DNA of 36,686 nucleotides from G021776435 sp046756245 (GTDB lineage: Bacteria; Pseudomonadota; Alphaproteobacteria; Caulobacterales; Parvularculaceae). The DNA is taken from assembly GCA_046756245.1 (NCBI GenBank), contig JBHHVZ010000018.1, positions 1-36,686 on the forward strand. The letters run 5' to 3'. The translations under genes and the position numbers were made by a program. Below are positions 1 to 8,061 of the stretch, one piece after another. The notes beneath the pieces are model-generated. The model had not been told where the DNA came from and did not search any database. It was given only the letters and a program-made list of their open reading frames with translations. Position 1 is the stretch's first letter. Each line of letters begins with the position of its first letter.

Positions 1-33
1 ATAAGACGTTTGAATGGGATCTCAGGTCGCCTG

Positions 34-74
34 CCTGCGCGAAGCCGAAGCAGTTTCGCTTCGGCGAAAGCAGG
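34..74. terminator. Hairpin downstream of nsrR (possible terminator or dispersed palindrome)
   Basis: An 8-bp perfect stem (GCCGAAGC at 44-51 and GCTTCGGC at 58-65) is flanked by a second 5-bp pairing (CCTGC 34-38 with GCAGG 70-74). It lies 17 bases past the stop of the minus-strand nsrR gene, where a terminator is expected. There is no clear U-run on either strand, so it could equally be a member of a dispersed palindromic repeat family. The stems are seen directly; the role is inferred. Confidence 0.45.
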
Positions 75-90
75 TCAGCGCAGCTCGGGG

Positions 91-522
91 TTAAACGCCG
101 AGCCGCTTTGAGATTTTAGGCGAGGCTTTGAGAACGTCAGCCAGCGTTTTGCAGTCAAGCGTCTTCAGGAACGCCTCGAGCGCGTCCCCGAAATAGTCGG
201 TAAGCGCGCACACGCCGGCGATCGGGCAAGTATTCGATATTTCGTCGAAACACTCGATGATTCGCATGTCGTCTTCATAACGCCTGACGACTTCGCCGAT
301 ATTGACGGCTACAGGCGCGACAGCAAGGCGTATGCCGCCGCCGCGCCCGCGTACGGTTTCAATATAGCCGTCCTTGCCGAGATTGTGGACAATCTTCATC
401 AGATGGTTTTTCGAGATGGCGTATCGCTCGGCGATTTCCTGAATGGTCGCCAGTTCGCCGCGCTTGACCGCCAGATATAGAAGAATACGCAGCGTGTAAT
501 CGGTGTATAATGTGAGACGCAT
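91..522 (-). CDS. nsrR: Rrf2-family iron-sulfur transcriptional regulator, NsrR type
   Basis: A 143-residue Rrf2-family repressor, the normal length. The start at 522 is chosen because the product then begins MRLTLYTDYTLR, as NsrR proteins do; the frame is open upstream but that extension is not family-like. The N-terminal winged helix (about residues 1-65, with KNHLMKIVHNL and VRGRGGGIRL) binds DNA. Three cysteines, C91, C99 and C105, sit where NsrR binds its nitric-oxide-sensing Fe-S cluster, and Asp8, the fourth cluster ligand known in some NsrR proteins, is present. The first cysteine gap is seven residues, wider than in well-studied members. It is divergent from the nos locus, and an NsrR-like palindrome lies in the shared upstream region. 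It probably represses its own gene and nos genes until NO damages the cluster. Another Rrf2 specificity cannot be excluded. Confidence 0.85.
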   Translation of the reverse strand: MRLTLYTDYTLRILLYLAVKRGELATIQEIAERYAISKNHLMKIVHNLGKDGYIETVRGRGGGIRLAVAPVAVNIGEVVRRYEDDMRIIECFDEISNTCPIAGVCALTDYFGDALEAFLKTLDCKTLADVLKASPKISKRLGV

Positions 523-659
523 GTGGAAGCCTTGAAAATCACTCCGCGCTGTGTCTGCGATATTGCCTGTGGGCAGGCCTGCTAGCGGCGAAACGCTCGC
601 CTTTTGTTTGCTTTGCAAGCTGCGCCGTCGGCGTTCGCCGCGTCAGCAAGTCGCATAAA

Positions 660-678
660 GATGTATCAAAAATACATA
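660..678. promoter_or_regulatory. NsrR-type operator between nsrR and the nos locus
   Basis: GATGTATCA, one base, then AAATACATA. The inner arms ATGTAT (661-666) and ATACAT (672-677) are perfectly inverted around base 669. The layout matches the known NsrR site, recalled as two GATGyATTT-like half-sites around one central base. It sits about 140 bases upstream of the nsrR start and about 190 bases upstream of the cytochrome c start, in an AT-rich patch with TATATAAAG next to it that could supply a -10 element. The sequence match is seen; binding is inferred. Confidence 0.65.
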
Positions 679-809
679 TATAAAGAAAGTCGCCGCTGTC
701 GCCGATAAAATTATTCCTTTAAAGGGATGATGCGGCGGTTTGCAGGTGTTTCGTTCAGGTGCGGGCGTGCGCCGCCGGCCTGTTGCTTGGGCGTTCTCTG
801 GCGCTTAAT

Positions 810-823
810 TTCAGCGCGCTGAA
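810..823. repeat. 14-bp perfect palindrome upstream of the cytochrome c gene
   Basis: TTCAGCGCGCTGAA is fully self-complementary and ends 47 bases before the cytochrome c start codon. It could be an operator or may form a small hairpin in the leader. No known regulator site was recognised. Confidence 0.4.
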
Positions 824-870
824 TTGGTTCGTTGTAGCAAGCTCAAGATGATTGGAAGGTGGAGGCGTTG

Positions 871-1413
871 ATGCGGTATTCTATCGATGTGCTAGGCAAG
901 GCCGTGCTGGCTCTGGGGCTGGCGCTCGCCGCCGGCTGCAGCGGCGGCGGGGACGAACAGTCTTCGGCCGAGTCGGACGCGCAGTCCGGCGAATCGGCCG
1001 CCCAGGTCGAGCGGGCGGACGAGGAAAAAATCGCCAGTCCGACGGCTCAGGAGCCGTCGCCGGAGACGGTCGAGATTGAAATGGCGTCGGCCGAGGGCGA
1101 CGCCGTAGTCGGCGACGCCTCGAAGGGCAAGCGCGTCTTCATCAAATGCATGGCCTGTCACACGGTCGTAGAAGGTCAACACAAAATCGGGCCGTCTCTG
1201 TACAAGATTGTCGGCGCCGAGGCCGGCAAAGCCGAAGGCTTCAACTATTCGCCGGCGATGACTGCGTCGGGCGTTGTCTGGACCGAAGAGGCGCTGGACG
1301 CATATCTCGCCAATCCGGGCGAATATGTGCCGGGCAATAAAATGATTTTCCCGGGCCTGCCGTCTGCGCAAGACCGCGCCGACGTGATCGCTTATTTGAA
1401 TTCGGTCGAGTGA
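871..1413 (+). CDS. Lipoprotein c-type cytochrome (class I, c2-like), nos-linked
   Basis: A 180-residue periplasmic electron carrier. The start at 871 is preferred over the in-frame GTG at 859 because the strong site GGAAGGTGGAGG (854-865) is well spaced for it. Residues 1-22 form a signal ending in a lipobox (LAAGC, lipid cysteine C23), so the protein should be membrane-anchored. An Asp/Glu/Ala-rich flexible linker runs to about residue 80. A single class I cytochrome domain follows: heme motif CMACH at 93-97, a KIGPSLY segment, and the GNKMIFPG segment, in which M158 is the likely second heme ligand. It stands alone before nosR in the same direction, which suggests it donates electrons to NosZ. 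It may instead serve another reductase or the cbb3 oxidase. Confidence 0.88.
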   Translation: MRYSIDVLGKAVLALGLALAAGCSGGGDEQSSAESDAQSGESAAQVERADEEKIASPTAQEPSPETVEIEMASAEGDAVVGDASKGKRVFIKCMACHTVVEGQHKIGPSLYKIVGAEAGKAEGFNYSPAMTASGVVWTEEALDAYLANPGEYVPGNKMIFPGLPSAQDRADVIAYLNSVE

Positions 1414-1542
1414 CGACAAGGCGGCGGGAACAAACTTGCGCTTCGACCCCATCAGGCGCGGGGCGGCTTCGGACCGATCAACTTGTGGCGTTTCGTCGCG
1501 AGGCGGTTGCGTGCGTCTTTTTTTGGCGAAATCCGATCCGCC

Positions 1543-1556
1543 ATGATCTGAGTCAA
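1543..1556. promoter_or_regulatory. FNR/NnrR-like box upstream of nosR
   Basis: ATGATCTGAGTCAA matches the FNR/CRP-superfamily consensus TTGAT-N4-ATCAA at eight of ten defined positions. Its centre is about 74 bases before the nosR start codon. Control of nosR and nosZ by FNR, NnrR or DNR-type regulators is well known in denitrifiers, so the place is right. No such regulator gene lies in the window. Confidence 0.5.
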
Positions 1557-1623
1557 TACGCTGGTTGGAGCAGATGCTTAAACATGTAATTGGAATACGC
1601 CTTATAGAAGCCTGTTTTCGCCG

Positions 1624-3858
1624 ATGGTGAAGGCCCGCTGCATTATAGAATCTTCGATGCGCGGCGTGGTTGCGCTGCTGCCGGCGCTGGCAATTTTTTT
1701 GCTGAGTTCTTTTGCGCCGGCTTCCGCCCAGCAGGAACCGGTGCTGCTGCAGTTTATCGATGAAACACAGCCCGGCGAGATGGTTCCTGGCGCGACCGCC
1801 TACGGGAAACTCAGAGATGACCTGCCGGTCATGCCCGTCCTGCGCAATGGCGAAACCGTCGGCTGGGTTTTTGCAACGTCGGATTTCGTTACGACGACGG
1901 GCTATTCGGGCAAACCCATTCACATTCTGATGGCGGTCGATCTCGACGCCAAAGTAACCGGCGTTCGCCTCGTCAAACATTCGGAGCCGATCGTGCTTAT
2001 CGGCATTCCGAATTCGAGGATTGAAGCCGTCACCAACGGTCATGTCGGTCTGGATCTCAGGGAAGTGGCGCGCGCCAAGCAATCGCGGCGCCGGCTCGAC
2101 ATTATCTCCGGTGCGACCGTCACGGTCATGGTGATCGACGACTCGATCGTGCGGGCGGGACTGCGCGTCGCCCGGGCGCTGGAGCTGGGCGGCCTCGCAA
2201 AGCCGGAAGAAACGGTCGCCGGCGCGGCCGCGAAACCGCGGATGGCGCGCGACGACATCGGAGGCGCTGAAAGCTGGAAAGCGCTCGCCGCCGACGGGTC
2301 GGTCGCAGCGTTACGCATCACCGTCGGCGACATTAACGATGCGTTCGACGCGCTTGGCGACGCGCGCGCCGGCGCGCGCCCGGAGAAGGGCGCGCCGGAA
2401 GAAGTTTTCACGCAAATGTATGCGGGACTGGTCAGTCAGCCAACGATTGGACGCTCGCTGCTCGGCGACGCGGAATACGAAAACCTCGCGAGCTGGCTGA
2501 ACGAGGGCGAATACGCCGTGCTGCTCGCCGGCGCGGGGCGCTATTCCTATAAGGGTTCAAGCTATGTGCGCGGCGGCATTTTCGACCGGATTCAGTTGAT
2601 CCAGGGCGACGCGGCGGTTCGCTTCAACGACAAGCAGCATAAGCGCCTTGGAGCAATCGCGGCCGATGGCGCGCCGATTTTGACCGACGTCGACCTTTTC
2701 AAAATCCCATCCGACATCGCTTTCAACCCGGCCGAACCGTTCCGCATACAGCTGCTTGTGAACAGCAGCGTCGGACCGATCGAAAAAATCTTCACCACTT
2801 TCGATCTCGGCTACCAATTGCCGGATCGATTCATCGTCGATCCGCGCGATAACGCCGGCCAGGATGCTTCGGACTCCATGACGCATTTATGGAAGCGAAT
2901 CTGGCGCGACAAACAGGTCGAAGTCGTTATCCTGTTGCTGTCGATTGGAATTCTTACCGCCGCCTTCTTCTTCCAGATGCAGCTTACGCGCCATGCGGCG
3001 GCGACCAAATGGTTCCGAAGAGGATTTCTCTCCTTCACGCTCTTTTTCATCGGGTGGTATGCGAATGCGCAGTTGTCCGTCGTCAACGTGCTCGCCTTTG
3101 CGAAGGCTATTATGACGGATTTTCAGTGGAGCGCGTTCCTGATGGATCCGCTCATCTTTATCCTGTGGTTTTCGGTCGCCGCCTCGCTCCTGTTCTGGGG
3201 GCGCGGCGCGTATTGCGGCTGGCTGTGCCCGTTTGGCGCGCTGCAGGAGTTGACCAACGAAATCGCAAAAGTGTTCAAAGTCCCGCAGATCCGCGTCCCG
3301 TGGGGGATTCATGAGCGCCTGTGGCCGATCAAATACATGATTTTCCTCGGTCTGTTCGGCGCGTCGCTCTATTCGCTTGAGCTCGCCGAACGTTATTCGG
3401 AAATCGAACCGTTCAAGACCGCAATCATTCTGAAGTTTGCGCGCGCCTGGCCGTTCGTATTGTTTGCAGGCGGACTGCTCGTCATCGGGCTTTTTATCGA
3501 GCGCTTCTATTGCCGCTATCTCTGCCCGCTCGGGGCGGCCCTGGCGATACCCGGCCGGCTGTGCATGTTCGATTGGCTGAAGCGTTATCGCGAGTGCGGC
3601 AATCCATGTCAGACCTGCGGCAACGAATGCATCGTTCAAGCGATTCACCCGGAAGGAAACATCAATCCGAATGAGTGCCATCAATGCCTGCATTGCCAGG
3701 TGCTTTATCAGAGCGCCGAGAAATGCCCCGTGTGCATCAAAAAACAGCTAAGGCGACGGCGCTTCCTTGCGCGCACCGGACAATTAGACCCGGACGCCGA
3801 AACCCCGGACTTACGTCCTCGCCAATCGGAAAATGCGACGGTGAGCGACGATGCGTAA
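1624..3858 (+). CDS. nosR: NosR, membrane flavo-iron-sulfur protein for nitrous oxide respiration
   Basis: A 744-residue protein of typical NosR length, needed for nosZ expression and for supplying electrons to NosZ. A signal sequence (to about residue 35) leads into a periplasmic FMN-binding domain with the covalent flavin motif SGATVT (162-167, acceptor T167). A poorly conserved periplasmic stretch (about 200-410) and about five or six membrane helices (about 430-650) follow. The membrane part carries paired CxxxCP motifs at C531/C535 and C630/C634. The cytoplasmic C-terminus has ferredoxin-like cysteines (C658, C662, C665, C669, C685, C688, C691, C701, C704) for two 4Fe-4S clusters. No strong ribosome site precedes 1624; an ATG at 1657 is the alternative. 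It heads nosRZDFYLX, and NosX (9417) is the expected flavin-attaching enzyme. Confidence 0.95.
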   Translation: MVKARCIIESSMRGVVALLPALAIFLLSSFAPASAQQEPVLLQFIDETQPGEMVPGATAYGKLRDDLPVMPVLRNGETVGWVFATSDFVTTTGYSGKPIHILMAVDLDAKVTGVRLVKHSEPIVLIGIPNSRIEAVTNGHVGLDLREVARAKQSRRRLDIISGATVTVMVIDDSIVRAGLRVARALELGGLAKPEETVAGAAAKPRMARDDIGGAESWKALAADGSVAALRITVGDINDAFDALGDARAGARPEKGAPEEVFTQMYAGLVSQPTIGRSLLGDAEYENLASWLNEGEYAVLLAGAGRYSYKGSSYVRGGIFDRIQLIQGDAAVRFNDKQHKRLGAIAADGAPILTDVDLFKIPSDIAFNPAEPFRIQLLVNSSVGPIEKIFTTFDLGYQLPDRFIVDPRDNAGQDASDSMTHLWKRIWRDKQVEVVILLLSIGILTAAFFFQMQLTRHAAATKWFRRGFLSFTLFFIGWYANAQLSVVNVLAFAKAIMTDFQWSAFLMDPLIFILWFSVAASLLFWGRGAYCGWLCPFGALQELTNEIAKVFKVPQIRVPWGIHERLWPIKYMIFLGLFGASLYSLELAERYSEIEPFKTAIILKFARAWPFVLFAGGLLVIGLFIERFYCRYLCPLGAALAIPGRLCMFDWLKRYRECGNPCQTCGNECIVQAIHPEGNINPNECHQCLHCQVLYQSAEKCPVCIKKQLRRRRFLARTGQLDPDAETPDLRPRQSENATVSDDA

Positions 3859-3888
3859 TCGGAATCGTTATTACAAGGGAGAACGGAG

Positions 3889-5838
3889 ATGAGTGATAAA
3901 GACGTCAAAAAAAATGGGATTTCCCGACGCGCGATCGTCGCCGCCGGGGTTGGAGCGGGCGGCGCGATTGCGCTCGCCGGCTGCGGAAGATCGGAAAAGG
4001 CGGCCGAGGATGCAGGCGAAGCAACGTCCGCGCCCGAATCTGCGGCGGCGCCGAAGTCAGCGGCGAAATCGGCCGAATGGCATCTCGAGCCGGGCGAGCT
4101 CGATGAGTATTACGGTTTCTGGTCGTCCGGCCAGACCGGCGAGCTGCGCATTCTCGGCGTGCCGTCCATGCGCGAGTTCATGCGCATTCCGGTGTTCAAC
4201 CGGTGCTCGGCGACCGGATGGGGCGCCACCAATGAATCCCTGAAGATTTTGACAGAAGGCCTGTTGCCGGAAACCAAGGCGTATCTCGCCGCCCGCGGCC
4301 AGAAAACTTATGACAATGGCGACCTCCACCACCCGCATATGTCGTTTACGGACGGCGCCTATGACGGGCGCTATCTGTTCATGAACGACAAGGCCAACAC
4401 CCGCGTGGCGCGCGTGCGCTGCGACGTGATGAAGTGCGACAAGATCATTCAGATTCCCAATGCTCAGGATATTCACGGCATGCGTCCGCAGAAGTATCCG
4501 CGTACGGGATATATTTTCGCCAATGGCGAACATGAAACGCCGCTGGTCAATGACGGCTCCATCCTCGACGAGCCGGACAAATACATCAATATTTTCACCG
4601 CCATTGACGGCGATGAAATGAAAGTCGCCTGGCAGGTGATCGTCAGCGGCAATCTCGACAATGTCGATTGCGACTATCAGGGCAAATACGCCTTCTCGAC
4701 GTCCTACAATTCCGAAATGGGCATGAACCTCGCCGAGATGACCGCGTCGGAAATGGACCATGTGGTGATCTTCAATCTGAAGCGCATCGAAGAAGCGGTT
4801 CGGAACGGCGACGTGCAGATGCTGAACGGCGTGCCCGTCGTCGACGGACGCAAAGGCTCGAAATACACCCGCTACATTCCGATTCCGAACAGCCCCCACG
4901 GCGTCAACACCGCGCCGGACAAGAAATATGTCTGCGTGGCGGGCAAGCTGTCGCCGACGGTTTCGGTCATCGACGTCAGAAAGCTCGACGCGCTTTTTGA
5001 AAGCGATATCGATCCGCGCTCGGCGGTGGTCGCCGAACCGGAACTTGGCCTCGGGCCGCTGCACACGGCGTTCGACGGCAAGGGAAACGCCTTTACGACG
5101 CTCTTCCTCGACAGCCAGATCGTGAAGTGGAACCTCGAAAAGGCCGTGCGCGCCTACGCCGGCGAAGACGTCGACCCTATTATCAACAAGGTCGACGTTC
5201 ACTACCAGCCCGGCCACAACTCGACGAGCATGGGCGAAACGCTTGAGGCGGACGGAAAATGGCTGCTTTCGATGAACAAGTTTTCGAAAGACCGGTTCCT
5301 CAATGTGGGTCCGCTGAAGCCGGAAAACGAACAGCTCATCGATATTTCCAGCGATGAGATGAAAGTCGTTCATGACGGTCCGACATTCGCCGAACCGCAT
5401 GACAGCATCATCGTTCGCCGGTCCATCGTGAATCCGGTCCGCGTGTGGAAGCGCGACGATCCGACGTGGGAGGACGCGCGCCGGCAGGCGGAGGCCGACG
5501 GCGTCGATCTCGACTTCGCCGCCGACGTTATCCGCGATGGCGACAAGGTTCGCGTTTACATGCACTCGGTCGCGCCGAATTTCTCGCTTGAGAAATTCAC
5601 CGTGAAAGAAGGCGACGAAGTGACGGTCTATGTCACGAATATGGACGATATCGACGACCTCACGCACGGCTTCACGCTCTCCAATCACGGCGTCGCCATG
5701 GAGATCGGCCCGCAGGCGACCGCCTCGGTGACATTCACCGCCGGCAATCCGGGCGTGCACTGGTTCTATTGCCAGTGGTTCTGCCATGCGCTGCATATGG
5801 AAATGCGCGGCCGCATGCTTGTCGAGCCGCGGGCCTGA
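3889..5838 (+). CDS. nosZ: Nitrous oxide reductase NosZ (clade I, Tat-exported, predicted lipoprotein)
   Basis: A 649-residue multicopper enzyme that reduces N2O to N2 in the periplasm. A twin-arginine signal (SRRAIVAAG, 12-20) marks clade I. All seven CuZ histidines are visible (H147, H148, H196, H337, H392, H443, H504) in a seven-bladed propeller domain. The C-terminal cupredoxin domain keeps the CuA ligands H593, C628, W630, C632, H636 and M639. The signal is unusual: it ends in a perfect lipobox LAGC (29-32), followed by an Ala/Ser/Glu/Pro-rich linker to about residue 63, where the reference enzymes have an AxA-type cleavage site. The enzyme may therefore be lipid-anchored. A good ribosome site (GGAGAACGGAG) precedes the ATG. 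It lies 30 bases after nosR. Confidence 0.98.
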   Translation: MSDKDVKKNGISRRAIVAAGVGAGGAIALAGCGRSEKAAEDAGEATSAPESAAAPKSAAKSAEWHLEPGELDEYYGFWSSGQTGELRILGVPSMREFMRIPVFNRCSATGWGATNESLKILTEGLLPETKAYLAARGQKTYDNGDLHHPHMSFTDGAYDGRYLFMNDKANTRVARVRCDVMKCDKIIQIPNAQDIHGMRPQKYPRTGYIFANGEHETPLVNDGSILDEPDKYINIFTAIDGDEMKVAWQVIVSGNLDNVDCDYQGKYAFSTSYNSEMGMNLAEMTASEMDHVVIFNLKRIEEAVRNGDVQMLNGVPVVDGRKGSKYTRYIPIPNSPHGVNTAPDKKYVCVAGKLSPTVSVIDVRKLDALFESDIDPRSAVVAEPELGLGPLHTAFDGKGNAFTTLFLDSQIVKWNLEKAVRAYAGEDVDPIINKVDVHYQPGHNSTSMGETLEADGKWLLSMNKFSKDRFLNVGPLKPENEQLIDISSDEMKVVHDGPTFAEPHDSIIVRRSIVNPVRVWKRDDPTWEDARRQAEADGVDLDFAADVIRDGDKVRVYMHSVAPNFSLEKFTVKEGDEVTVYVTNMDDIDDLTHGFTLSNHGVAMEIGPQATASVTFTAGNPGVHWFYCQWFCHALHMEMRGRMLVEPRA

Positions 5839-5854
5839 CAGGATAGGGCGAGGA

Positions 5855-7165
5855 ATGACAAGGGCGTTGCGCATGGACCTCCGGCTTCTCCTGTTGGGAG
5901 GGTTATGCAACGCCCTTGTCGCGCTCGGCGCGCTCGCCGAGACGATCGACGTCGCGCCAGGGCCGGACGCGCTTGCAAACGCGGTCGCGCAGGCGGCGCC
6001 GGGCGATACGCTCCGCCTGTCCCCCGGCGACTACGCCGGCCCCGTCGTCATCGGCAGGCCGCTTTCTCTGATCGGCCGGGACGGCGTTCGGGTCGACGGC
6101 GGCGGCAAGGGGAGCGTCATCACCGTCGACGCCGCAGACGTTCTGATAACGGGACTGACGATCGCAAACTCCGGATCATCGCATTCGACCATCGATTCCG
6201 GCGTCAAGCTGACGCAAAACGCCGAACGCGCGCGCGTCGCAGACAATCTGTTCCTCAACAACCTCGTCGGCGTCGACGTGCACGGGGCGAAGGACGCGCG
6301 CGTCGCCGGCAACACCATCAAGGGCCGGCTCGATCACCGGATGAACGATCGCGGCAACGGGGTTTATCTCTGGAACGCGCCCGGCGCAGTAATTGAATAC
6401 AATCTGATCATCGGCGGGCGCGACGGCGTATTCCTGAATACGAGCCGCGACAACATCATTCGCGGCAATCGAATGGAGAATCTGCGCTTCGCCATTCACT
6501 ACATGCATACGCTCGACAGCCGCATCGAAGACAACGTCTCCGTGGGCAATCATCTCGGCTTCGCGCTGATGTTTTCAAGCGGGCTTGTTGTTCGCGGAAA
6601 CCGCTCCGTCGGAGACCGCGATCACGGCGTCATGCTGAACTTCGTGAACGACTCCGAAATACAGATGAACGCCATGCGCGGCGGCGCCAATAAATGCCTG
6701 TTCATGTACAACGCCAACAAGAACGTCGTTTTCGGAAATTGGTTGGAGCATTGCGGGATCGGCATACATTTCACCGCCGGCTCCGCGCGAAATAAAGTCT
6801 GGGGGAACGCATTCGTCGGCAATCGCACGCAAGTGAAATATGTCGGAACCGCCGATCACGACTGGAGCGTTGACGGCGTCGGCAATTTCTGGAGCGACAA
6901 CGCCGCGTTCGATATCAATGGCGACGGCGTCGCCGACCAGCCATACCGTCCGAACAACGCCGTCGATCAGATTCTCTGGACGCAGCCTTCATCGGCGCTG
7001 CTGCTGGGAAGCCCGGCGGTGCAGCTCGTGCGCTGGGCGCAGTCGGCGTTTCCCTCGCTGCTGCCGGGCGGCGTTGTCGATACTGCGCCGCTGATGCGCC
7101 CGCTGACGGAGGCTATAGCAGCTCTGGAAAAGGATGACGCGATTGCGGCGGGGCGGCGCCAATGA
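5855..7165 (+). CDS. nosD: NosD, periplasmic beta-helix copper-site maturation protein
   Basis: 436 residues. The start at 5855 is chosen because GGATAGGG lies just upstream and a proper signal peptide follows (hydrophobic LRLLLLGG stretch, cut after ALA near residue 28); the frame is open further upstream but that part lies inside nosZ. The mature protein is a right-handed parallel beta-helix with repeated short turns such as NNLVGVDVHG, GNGVYLWN, RDGVFLN and FAIHYMHT (NosD/CASH type). It works with the NosFY transporter and NosL to bring copper or sulfur to the CuZ site of NosZ. It starts 16 bases after nosZ and overlaps nosF by four bases (ATGA), so translation is coupled. Confidence 0.93.
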   Translation: MTRALRMDLRLLLLGGLCNALVALGALAETIDVAPGPDALANAVAQAAPGDTLRLSPGDYAGPVVIGRPLSLIGRDGVRVDGGGKGSVITVDAADVLITGLTIANSGSSHSTIDSGVKLTQNAERARVADNLFLNNLVGVDVHGAKDARVAGNTIKGRLDHRMNDRGNGVYLWNAPGAVIEYNLIIGGRDGVFLNTSRDNIIRGNRMENLRFAIHYMHTLDSRIEDNVSVGNHLGFALMFSSGLVVRGNRSVGDRDHGVMLNFVNDSEIQMNAMRGGANKCLFMYNANKNVVFGNWLEHCGIGIHFTAGSARNKVWGNAFVGNRTQVKYVGTADHDWSVDGVGNFWSDNAAFDINGDGVADQPYRPNNAVDQILWTQPSSALLLGSPAVQLVRWAQSAFPSLLPGGVVDTAPLMRPLTEAIAALEKDDAIAAGRRQ

Positions 7166-8061
7166 CCGGCGTTCTCGACATTCGCTCGGCGAGCAAGTCG
7201 TTCGGAGCCGTGCGGGCGCTCAGCAACGTTGGCTTCTCCGTATCGCCGGGCGAGCGCATTGCCTTGCTCGGCCATAACGGCGCCGGCAAGACGACGCTGT
7301 TTCGATTGATCCTCGGTTTTATTCATCCTGACGCCGGCGAAATCGAGGTGTGCGGCGGCTGGCCGGGAAGCGACGCGGCGCGCGATGCGATCGCCTATCT
7401 TCCCGAAAGCGTCGCCTTTCCGCGGAATCTGACGGGCGAGGAGATTCTCCATCTCTATGCGCAATTAAAGCGGGCGAAAAAGGATCAGGCGCGCGACGCG
7501 CTTGCGCGCGTCGGACTTGCGGATGCGGCGCGCCGACGGGTCGGCCATTATTCGAAGGGAATGCGCCAGCGCCTCGGTCTGGCGCTGGTTTTGCTGGGCG
7601 CGCCGAAACTGGTGTTGCTCGACGAGCCGACGAGCGGCCTCGACCCCCAATCCCGGCAAGAGTTTTACGGCTGCTTCAGTGCGTTGGCGGAAGAGGGCGC
7701 TGCAATCGTTTTTTCATCGCACACGCTCAACGGCATTGACGGCGCCGCCGACCGCATCGTGATCCTGAAATCCGGCGCGCTTGTCGGCGACGGCGTACAG
7801 GAGGATCTGCGCGCAGCGGCGGATCTGCCGGTGCGCCTGCGCTTGCGCGTTGCGAATGGAAATGCTGAGGAAATTGCGCGCCGGTTTTCCGGACAGATCG
7901 TCGGCGCCGGCAAGGTCGAAGTGCTGTGCCGCCCGGAAGAGAAAGTCGACATCGTCCGGCGCGTCATGGGCGCGGATGAAGCGGTGCGCGACATCGAGAT
8001 TCATGAACCGTCCCTCGGCGACGTCTATCGCTACTATTCCTCACGGGGAGGCGCGGCGTGA
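7162..8061 (+). CDS. nosF: NosF, ABC transporter ATPase for NosZ maturation
   Basis: A 299-residue ABC ATPase that pairs with NosY and, with NosD outside, powers assembly of the NosZ copper-sulfide centre. Walker A is GHNGAGKT (37-44), the signature is YSKGMRQR (130-137; SKGM in place of SGGQ, usual in this subfamily) and Walker B with the catalytic Glu is LVLLDEPTSGLD (150-161, E155). A switch His lies in FSSHTLNGID. The C-terminal 90 residues form the short regulatory tail common to NosF. It overlaps nosD by ATGA and nosY by GTGA, so the group is tightly coupled. Confidence 0.95.
   Translation: MTGVLDIRSASKSFGAVRALSNVGFSVSPGERIALLGHNGAGKTTLFRLILGFIHPDAGEIEVCGGWPGSDAARDAIAYLPESVAFPRNLTGEEILHLYAQLKRAKKDQARDALARVGLADAARRRVGHYSKGMRQRLGLALVLLGAPKLVLLDEPTSGLDPQSRQEFYGCFSALAEEGAAIVFSSHTLNGIDGAADRIVILKSGALVGDGVQEDLRAAADLPVRLRLRVANGNAEEIARRFSGQIVGAGKVEVLCRPEEKVDIVRRVMGADEAVRDIEIHEPSLGDVYRYYSSRGGAA

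Noticed and set aside
1501..1530. T-run (about 1517-1524) after the cytochrome c gene as a terminator
   Set aside because: No convincing GC stem directly precedes the T-run on the plus strand.
892..2082. Long minus-strand open frame across the cytochrome c and nosR genes
   Set aside because: It is antisense to two clear genes, Arg/His-rich, matches no family, and is explained by the high GC content keeping opposite frames open.
4057..5910. 617-codon minus-strand open frame opposite nosZ
   Set aside because: nosZ has every catalytic ligand in the plus frame; the antisense product is composition-driven with no recognisable motif.
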